A DNA stretch of 12,094 bases, from assembly GCA_964632355.1 (NCBI GenBank), contig CAZWBW010000084.1, forward strand, positions 1-12,094, given 5' to 3'. Source of the DNA: JALOAP01 sp964632355. Lineage in GTDB: Bacteria > Chloroflexota > Dehalococcoidia > Tepidiformales > Tepidiformaceae. This document shows, in pieces, positions 5,912 through 12,094 of the stretch (position 1 is the stretch's first letter; every line of letters begins with the position of its first letter). The translations under genes were made by a program, and so were the position numbers. Under the pieces are notes generated by a model. The model saw nothing but the letters and a program-made list of their open reading frames with translations, was not told the origin of the DNA and made no database searches.

Positions 5912-6322
5912 ATGATGACGCCACCCGAGATCCGGAAGTTCCTCCAACGTCCACTCGCTGGAGTCGTAAGCACCGTTCGCCGCGATGGTGCGCCGCACGC
6001 GGTGCCGGTCTGGTTCCACTTCGACGACGAACGGATCAACATCTGGACTTCGAGTGAGCGCCGCTGGGTTCGCAACCTGGCAGCGGATCCGCGCTGTTCG
6101 TTCACCGTGCAGGAGCAGGGGAAGCCGTTCGCGGCCGTTACGCTGCGAGGCACGGCGGAAATTGCAACCGGTGGCGACTGGGTCGCCGAGGAAATCCGCC
6201 GCATCGCCGGCCGGTACATTGATAAGCGCAAAATCGAGGAGTACATCGCGGGCTTCCCGGACCTGCAGACCGTGGTGTCGATCTACCCGGAGAAGATCGT
6301 CGCGTGGAACAAGGGCTACTGA
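5912..6322 (+). CDS. PNPOx-like split-barrel protein, FDOR-B/Rv1155-type flavin or F420 enzyme
   Basis: A 136-aa cytoplasmic protein with the flavin-reductase-like split beta-barrel of the pyridoxamine 5'-phosphate oxidase superfamily. The family pattern is clear: LAGVVSTVRRDGAPHAVPVWF (about 15-35), the SSERRWVRNLAADPRCSFTV block (47-65) where Arg and Asn usually bind cofactor phosphate, and FAAVTLRGTAEI (73-84). Close relatives are the FDOR-B proteins of mycobacteria and Chloroflexota, which reduce substrates with F420H2 or bind FMN or other tetrapyrrole-like ligands; true PNP oxidases are longer. Whether it uses F420 or FMN cannot be decided. ATG 5912 is followed at once by ATG 5915, and the ribosome site is weak. 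It is followed after 15 nt by a 68-aa gene. Confidence 0.87.
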   Translation: MMTPPEIRKFLQRPLAGVVSTVRRDGAPHAVPVWFHFDDERINIWTSSERRWVRNLAADPRCSFTVQEQGKPFAAVTLRGTAEIATGGDWVAEEIRRIAGRYIDKRKIEEYIAGFPDLQTVVSIYPEKIVAWNKGY

Positions 6323-6337
6323 GCACAGGAGGAGCGT

Positions 6338-6544
6338 GTGAAGACGTCGTTCTATGAGGCCGACCCGTTCAGCGGCAGCAAGGGCGAACACTGGATCACC
6401 ATCGATTCGGATTACCGCTGGGAGAAGGGCGACGAGGTGTGGATCGAAACGGGCGGCAAGCGCGTGAAGCTCCGCATCACCTGGGTGAATGTGACGGTGA
6501 AGGACGGCGAGGTGACGCGCGAACTCCTGGGGCTGCGGCTGTAA
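6338..6544 (+). CDS. 68-aa hypothetical beta-rich protein, partner of the PNPOx-like gene
   Basis: The function is unknown to me. The sequence alternates short charged strands: HWITIDSDYRWEKGDEVWIE, then GKRVKLRITWVNVTVKDGEV and a hydrophobic end, ELLGLRL. This suggests a small beta-barrel of SH3, KOW or OB type; there is no membrane segment. GTG 6338 is preceded by AGGAGG with a 5-nt gap, the best ribosome site in the window. It starts 15 nt after the PNPOx-like stop, so an operon is likely. The stop lies only 6 nt from the stop of convergent plsX. Confidence 0.72.
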   Translation: MKTSFYEADPFSGSKGEHWITIDSDYRWEKGDEVWIETGGKRVKLRITWVNVTVKDGEVTRELLGLRL

Positions 6545-6550
6545 GCACGG

Positions 6551-7597
6551 CTATTCGATGCTGGACGCCTCGGGGAGTTGCTCACCGCCCTTCGAGCGTG
6601 CCGGGATCTCTCGAGCGACCTCACGGAGAACGTCGAGCACGCCGTTCTGTACGGCGTCTCGCGCGGCGCGCACGGCATTGAACACGGCGCGGGCGTTCGA
6701 ACGGCCGTGCCCGATAACCGTCACGCCGTCGACCCCAAGGAGCTGGGCGCCGCCGTATTCCGCGTAGTCGAGGCGGCGCTTCACTTTGCGAAGCTCCGTG
6801 TAGAGGATGAGGCCCGCCGCGCGGTTCCAGGGCGTGAGTTCCACCGCGCGCCGGACTTCGCTGAAGAGCAAGTCGGCGATGCCCTCAACTGTCTTTATGA
6901 CAACGTTGCCGGTAAAGCCGTCCATGACGACGACATCGGCATGACCGCGACTGAGATCCTTGCCCTCGATGTTGCCGACGAAGTTGAGGCGGCTGTTGCG
7001 AAGGGCCTGGTGCACCTCGACAACGAGTTGGTTGCCCTTCGTGGGCTCTTCGCCGATGGAGAGGAGCGCGACCCGCGGCTGGCGGATATCGAACATGCGC
7101 TCCATATACGCGGCAGCCATATGCGCGAACTGGATGAGATGGATTGGGCGGCAGTCCGAATTCGCACCGACGTCGAGGAACATCGTGACGCCGTCGGCCC
7201 CGGTCGGGAAGATGGTCGCAAGTGCGGGGCGCCCGATACCGCGGATGCGGCCCAGCGTGAGCAACGCCGAAGCCATGGTTGCACCGGTGTTACCGGCGGT
7301 CACGAATGCGTCCGCTTCGCCGTTCTTGACGAGGCGCATGCCGACGTTGATGGACGAGTCGGGCTTCTGACGAACCGACTCCGTGGCGTGTTCGTCCATG
7401 CCGATGACTTCGCGGGCATCGACGATCCGGAGCCGCGGGACTTCGCCGGTGCCCCGGAGCTCCTGCCGGATGGCTTCGGTTTGTCCGACGAGGATGAGTT
7501 CGACGCCGAGTCCGCCTGCGGCCATGAGCGCGCCGGCAACGATTTCGCCGGGCGCATTGTCGCCGCCCATAGCGTCGAGCACGATGCGGACGGTCAC
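6551..7597 (-). CDS. plsX: Phosphate acyltransferase PlsX
   Basis: PlsX converts acyl-ACP and phosphate into acyl-phosphate, the acyl donor for PlsY in membrane phospholipid synthesis; it is a peripheral cytoplasmic-membrane enzyme. The 348-aa length is normal. Signatures in order: DAMGGDNAP (8-16), TAGNTGA (100-106), LDVGANSDCRPIHLIQFA (141-158), IGEEPTKGN (181-189), GNIEGKD (208-214), DGFTGNVVIKT (226-236) and GGAQLLGVDGVTVIGHGRS (282-300). The start is GTG 7597, chosen because the family N-terminus begins there; it overlaps the methyltransferase stop as GTGA, so translation is probably coupled. The usual partners rpmF, fabH and fabD are absent next to it. The C-terminus of the gene faces a convergent 68-aa gene 6 nt away. 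A long antisense open frame across it is a shadow. Confidence 0.96.
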   Translation of the reverse strand: MTVRIVLDAMGGDNAPGEIVAGALMAAGGLGVELILVGQTEAIRQELRGTGEVPRLRIVDAREVIGMDEHATESVRQKPDSSINVGMRLVKNGEADAFVTAGNTGATMASALLTLGRIRGIGRPALATIFPTGADGVTMFLDVGANSDCRPIHLIQFAHMAAAYMERMFDIRQPRVALLSIGEEPTKGNQLVVEVHQALRNSRLNFVGNIEGKDLSRGHADVVVMDGFTGNVVIKTVEGIADLLFSEVRRAVELTPWNRAAGLILYTELRKVKRRLDYAEYGGAQLLGVDGVTVIGHGRSNARAVFNAVRAARDAVQNGVLDVLREVAREIPARSKGGEQLPEASSIE

Positions 7598-8358
7598 CCC
7601 TGCGCCCTCCGGGCCGTGACGATCATCCGCTCGCTGCTGCTGGTGAGGGGACCGAGGTCGTAGTCTCCGTAGACATCGAGTTGCACCAGGCCCGCAATCC
7701 GCAGGAGGTATTCGAGCTCGAAACGGTGCGGATAGCGGAGCCGGTGCTCGCTGTGGTAGCGGCGAAGCGTCCCGTCGGACGCGGTGACTTCGTAGACGAT
7801 GTGAAGCCGCCGAACCTGGAGCGCAGCGTCGTCGTGGCGGATGTGCCAGACGAGTAGGTGTTGCCACGACTCGTCGAAGCCATCGAACGCAAGAATCGGC
7901 TGCCCGTTCTGAGACGGGTCAAGGTGCATCGCCGGCCCGGGGACGTCGATCGCGAGTATGGCGTTGAAGTGCATCGCCCGCGCAAGCGACTGGAGAAATT
8001 CGACCTGCTCGTCGCCGTCCTGGCAGTAGAGGAACACGTCGTTGGCGACGAGCACGAAGCCGAAGTGCTCTTCGGGCAGGTCGGTGTCCTGGGGCCGCCC
8101 CTCGTGGAGTTCGATGCGGCCGCCGGCTGCACCCGCGCGTGCCCGCGCACGCTCCAGCATGGCCGCCGAGGGGTCGATGCCGACGACGTGGTGCCCTGCC
8201 TGTGCGAGCGGGATGGCGACCCGCCCGGTGCCGCAGCCTACTTCGAGGACGGGTCTATCGGTGCGGCCAGCGAACGAAAGCCACAGACCCAGGTCCTCGT
8301 CGTAATCGGCGTGGAGCAGGTCGTACCACGCGGCATCGATGGCATACGGGTCGGTCAC
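7594..8358 (-). CDS. Class I SAM-dependent methyltransferase
   Basis: A 254-aa methyltransferase with a Rossmann-like SAM-binding core. Motif I, VLEVGCGTGR, lies at 37-46, the acidic ribose-binding residue is Asp62 in VVGIDPS, and motif III/IV lies around 100-112 (GFVLVANDVFLY). The C-terminal RYPHRFELEYLLRIAGLVQL and YGDYDLGPLTSSSERMIV blocks are typical of the Methyltransf_25 group that acts on small molecules or lipids; the substrate is unknown. The start is GTG 8358, preceded by no Shine-Dalgarno sequence but by TTGACC-18-TAGCAT with the box 7 nt from the start, which suggests a leaderless mRNA with its own promoter inside the gap after the MBL gene. Its stop overlaps the plsX start. Confidence 0.92.
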   Translation of the reverse strand: MTDPYAIDAAWYDLLHADYDEDLGLWLSFAGRTDRPVLEVGCGTGRVAIPLAQAGHHVVGIDPSAAMLERARARAGAAGGRIELHEGRPQDTDLPEEHFGFVLVANDVFLYCQDGDEQVEFLQSLARAMHFNAILAIDVPGPAMHLDPSQNGQPILAFDGFDESWQHLLVWHIRHDDAALQVRRLHIVYEVTASDGTLRRYHSEHRLRYPHRFELEYLLRIAGLVQLDVYGDYDLGPLTSSSERMIVTARRAQG

Positions 8359-8365
8359 TGGTGCG

Positions 8366-8395
8366 ATGCTAGAGTCGCGCGCGGGCGAAGGTCAA
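8366..8395 (-). promoter_or_regulatory. Sigma-70-like promoter for the methyltransferase-plsX pair
   Basis: On the minus strand, -35 TTGACC (8390-8395; 5 of 6 to consensus) and -10 TAGCAT (8366-8371; 4 of 6) are 18 nt apart. The -10 ends 7 nt before GTG 8358, so transcription would start at or next to the start codon. It is the best-formed promoter in the window. Confidence 0.55.
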
Positions 8396-8402
8396 CGAAG
8401 CG

Positions 8403-9443
8403 TCAGACGGGGAGCCAGTAGAGTTGCTTCCCTCGCATTACCTTGGCGACACGGCCCTGCTCGAACAGGTACTCGAGGTGCGCGAGCGTTTCGCCGACTG
8501 CGGCGCGCTGCATGTGCGGTTCGAAGTCCTCGAGCTTGCCGGTCGCCCACTTCACGCGGCCCGCAACCTCCCAGGCGGTGGAGCCACCCCGGTCGACACA
8601 GGCCAGCATTTCGTCGAGCCGGATGATGTGGTGCTCCTCGATCTCGCGGATGCGCTTCTGCAGGTCACGGGTATCAAACTCGTGGGCGGGAAGCACGTAA
8701 TCGACATCGAGATCGACCAGCTTTCGCAGCGAACGCATGTAGTCGCCGAGGGGGCTGCCGTGCGTCTGCGTGTGGATCGAAACGTTTGGGGTAATCGTGG
8801 GCAGGATGTGGTCGCCGGTCAGGAGGACCTTGCGGTTCGGTTCGTAGAGGACGATGTGGCCGGGCGAGTGGCCGGGTGTCCAGATGATTTCGAAGTCGAA
8901 GTCGCCAACCTTGAAGGTTTCGCCGCCCTTGACCTCGGTGTCGGGCGGAACCGGCGCGACCTTGTCGATCATGCCCATGGAGCCCTGCGCCATTTTCGGG
9001 CTGCTCTCACTCGGGACGCCGTTCATCGCCATGAAGTCGGACATCTCGCTGGTGAGGCCCTTCGGGGCGAAGTAGCGGTCCTTGATGAACTCGGCATCCT
9101 TTTCGTGGATAACGACTTCGCAGTCTGCGATGCGCTTGAGGCGCCCCGCCATGCCGTAGTGGTCGGGGTGCACGTGAGTGATGTAGAGCTGCGAGATCTC
9201 GGACGGGTGGCTCCCGTGCTCGCGCATGCCTTCTTCGAGGGCGGCGTATGCGCTATCGGTGTTCCAGCCACAGTCAACGAGCACGGTGTCTCCGCCGTCC
9301 TTGATCATGTAGGGCAGGACGTACGGGAGGCCCTTGGTGACGCGAGGGTGCTCTTCGAGCTGGCGGCGAAGCATCTTCGCGTCTTCGTAGGTGAACTGGG
9401 GGAACGGAGTCAGGAGCTGGTAAATGCCGTCGAGAACTTTCAC
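8403..9443 (-). CDS. MBL-fold metallo-hydrolase with C-terminal winged-helix (BLACT_WH) domain
   Basis: A 346-aa metallo-beta-lactamase-fold hydrolase. The zinc ligands are all present: THVHPDH (His90, His92, Asp94, His95), His192 and His196 in TPGHSPGH, Asp211 in LTGDH, and His254 in LPAHE. The last ~80 residues form the winged-helix-like tail seen in LACTB2 and related glyoxalase II-like or lactonase-like proteins. Known members hydrolyse esters, thioesters, lactones or RNA, so the substrate is open. Its position downstream of a Baeyer-Villiger monooxygenase makes an ester or lactone substrate attractive. GTG 9443 is preferred because GAGGG lies 8 nt upstream; TTG 9449 in the same frame is only 2 nt from it. 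No signal peptide is visible. Confidence 0.92.
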   Translation of the reverse strand: MKVLDGIYQLLTPFPQFTYEDAKMLRRQLEEHPRVTKGLPYVLPYMIKDGGDTVLVDCGWNTDSAYAALEEGMREHGSHPSEISQLYITHVHPDHYGMAGRLKRIADCEVVIHEKDAEFIKDRYFAPKGLTSEMSDFMAMNGVPSESSPKMAQGSMGMIDKVAPVPPDTEVKGGETFKVGDFDFEIIWTPGHSPGHIVLYEPNRKVLLTGDHILPTITPNVSIHTQTHGSPLGDYMRSLRKLVDLDVDYVLPAHEFDTRDLQKRIREIEEHHIIRLDEMLACVDRGGSTAWEVAGRVKWATGKLEDFEPHMQRAAVGETLAHLEYLFEQGRVAKVMRGKQLYWLPV

Positions 9444-9526
9444 GCGCAAGACCCTCTAGTGGCTCGCCGTCCCCGGAGTGAGGTTGGCGGCAGTCGCCAT
9501 CCTACGCTTACGCGAAGGTGAATGCG

Positions 9527-9554
9527 AGCGCGCCGCCTGGCGGAGCGGCGCGCT
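9527..9554 (-). terminator. Strong GC hairpin after the monooxygenase gene
   Basis: AGCGCGCCGC and GCGGCGCGCT form a perfect 10-bp stem with an 8-nt loop, 35 nt past the monooxygenase stop and about 84 nt before the MBL start. No U-run follows, so it may be a terminator that needs a factor, or a pause/mRNA-end structure that lowers read-through into the MBL gene. Confidence 0.5.
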
Positions 9555-9588
9555 GAGATGAATTCGCTGGGTTCCCCGGGTGAGCCGC

Positions 9589-11403
<1,815 letters not shown>

Positions 11404-11433
11404 GCGCTGCTCCTTCTGTGGTCTTGGCCCGCG

Positions 11434-11447
11434 GCAATACCAATTGC
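11434..11447. promoter_or_regulatory. Candidate operator dyad upstream of the monooxygenase
   Basis: GCAAT-ACCA-ATTGC is a perfect 5+4+5 dyad about 31 nt upstream of the monooxygenase start. It could be the site of the XRE-type regulator encoded just upstream, whose class binds short palindromes. One copy only was seen, so this is a suggestion. Confidence 0.25.
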
Positions 11448-11539
11448 TGCGATTTTCTCTTCCGATAACGCCGCAGAGTTTCGGGGAATCCTAAAGACCG
11501 GGAGCAACGCTTCGCAAGACGCGAAATGTTCTCTCGCGA

Positions 11540-12094
11540 CTACGTTGTGGGCGCTCTGCTTGCACCGTCGGCGCGGGCCAGCGCCCGGCGTAACGACTCG
11601 ACCGTCGGATTGTCGGCCGGGAAGAACGACTCGATCGCGAGTTCGGCGATAGTGATGTCGAGCGCGGTTCCGAACGTGGCGATGGTGCTGAAGAACGAGA
11701 GGCGCCGGCCTTCGATGTCGAGAACGAGGGGCACGAACAACCGTGAGGCGGGATCGTCGGGCGGAAGCGGGCGGCCGGGCACGTTGGGGTACGACCGAAG
11801 CTCCTCGGCAAGCCGGGCGAATTCGGGATCGCCCGACGACGCAGCCTGCCGGTCGAGCCGGTGGAGCAGGTGCTGCGCGTATTCGCCGAAGTTCACGATA
11901 TAGGGCGCGAGGCCTTCGGGATGGAGGCTGGCGCAAAGCACGTTCACCGGTGGTTCGAGCACCCCGGGTGATGCGAGTGCCGAAAGCAGCGCCGTTGCGG
12001 GCCGGTTCGCCGACACGAGGTCCCAGTAGCGGTTGACGACGACCGCGGGATAGGGCTCGTGGCTCGCGAGGATGCGGTCGATCGCGCCGCGCAC
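11540..12094 (-). CDS. XRE-family regulator, MmyB/MltR-type ligand-binding domain (N-terminus cut by window edge)
   Basis: The visible 184 residues are the ligand-binding part of an MmyB-like transcription regulator; the DNA-binding helix-turn-helix should lie beyond the right edge. Family marks: AIDRILASHEPYPAVVVNRYWDLVSANRPA (a PAS-like start), SLHPEGLAPYIVNFGEYAQHLLHRL in the middle, then GDPEFARLAEELRSYPNVP and a C-terminal STIATFGTALDITIAELAIESFFPAD stretch. In the Chloroflexus aurantiacus relative whose structure is known, as I recall, this domain is PAS-like and holds a fatty acid. The GTG at the window edge is most likely an internal valine. The stop lies 136 nt before the start of the monooxygenase on the same strand, so it may regulate that gene. 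Confidence 0.85.
   Translation of the reverse strand: MRGAIDRILASHEPYPAVVVNRYWDLVSANRPATALLSALASPGVLEPPVNVLCASLHPEGLAPYIVNFGEYAQHLLHRLDRQAASSGDPEFARLAEELRSYPNVPGRPLPPDDPASRLFVPLVLDIEGRRLSFFSTIATFGTALDITIAELAIESFFPADNPTVESLRRALARADGASRAPTT

Noticed and set aside
5766..5954. N-terminal extension of the four-helix membrane protein
   Set aside because: The added residues are polar, Arg/Ser-rich and overlap the start of the PNPOx-like gene; the conserved motif begins next to GTG 5765.
6578..7663. Long plus-strand ORF antisense to plsX
   Set aside because: plsX motifs on the minus strand are complete; the antisense frame is open because of codon bias and shows no family features.
8424..9521. Long plus-strand ORF antisense to the MBL-fold hydrolase
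   Set aside because: The minus-strand product has every zinc ligand; the antisense product has no recognisable motif or ribosome site.

Overview
The window is dense bacterial DNA of high GC content with 14 protein genes on both strands, two of them cut by the window edges, and no RNA gene, CRISPR array or insertion sequence that I can support. The gene mix suggests Chloroflexota (Dehalococcoidia/SAR202 or Tepidiformia-like) or, less likely, an actinobacterium. It includes an FDOR-type PNPOx protein, a large Baeyer-Villiger monooxygenase, an MmyB-like regulator, a metallo-beta-lactamase with a C-terminal winged helix, and several starts that look leaderless. This placement rests on gene flavour only and is moderate at best.

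Layout. 1-259 (-) is the N-terminus of a nucleotide-sugar dehydrogenase (ugd-like). 392-1243 (+) holds two membrane ORFs in one reading frame, split by a single TGA. 1244-1423 is a convergent intergenic region with a run of hairpins. 1424-2395 (-) is a glyoxylate/hydroxypyruvate reductase, head to head with glutamate dehydrogenase (2507-3787, +). 3835-5151 (+) is a 12-helix MFS exporter whose start lies inside a perfect 14-bp inverted repeat, followed by a 72-aa orphan gene. 5382-5765 (-) is an uncharacterised four-helix membrane protein. 5912-6322 and 6338-6544 (+) are an FDOR/PNPOx-like flavin or F420 protein and a 68-aa partner.

From 6551 to the right edge everything real is on the minus strand. 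In transcription order it runs: MmyB-like regulator (C-terminal part), Baeyer-Villiger monooxygenase, MBL-fold hydrolase, SAM methyltransferase, plsX. The methyltransferase and plsX overlap by GTGA and are probably translationally coupled. The regulator domain class is known to bind fatty acid, the monooxygenase turns ketones into esters or lactones, and the hydrolase class includes lactonases and thioesterases, so a lipid or ketone oxidation role is a reasonable inference but unproven.

The items most worth checking are the inverted repeat around the MFS start, the split membrane ORF, the recurring TANNNT box 6-7 nt upstream of start codons that lack a Shine-Dalgarno sequence, and the monooxygenase/hydrolase/regulator cluster. 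I found no clear, wholly new multi-gene system.
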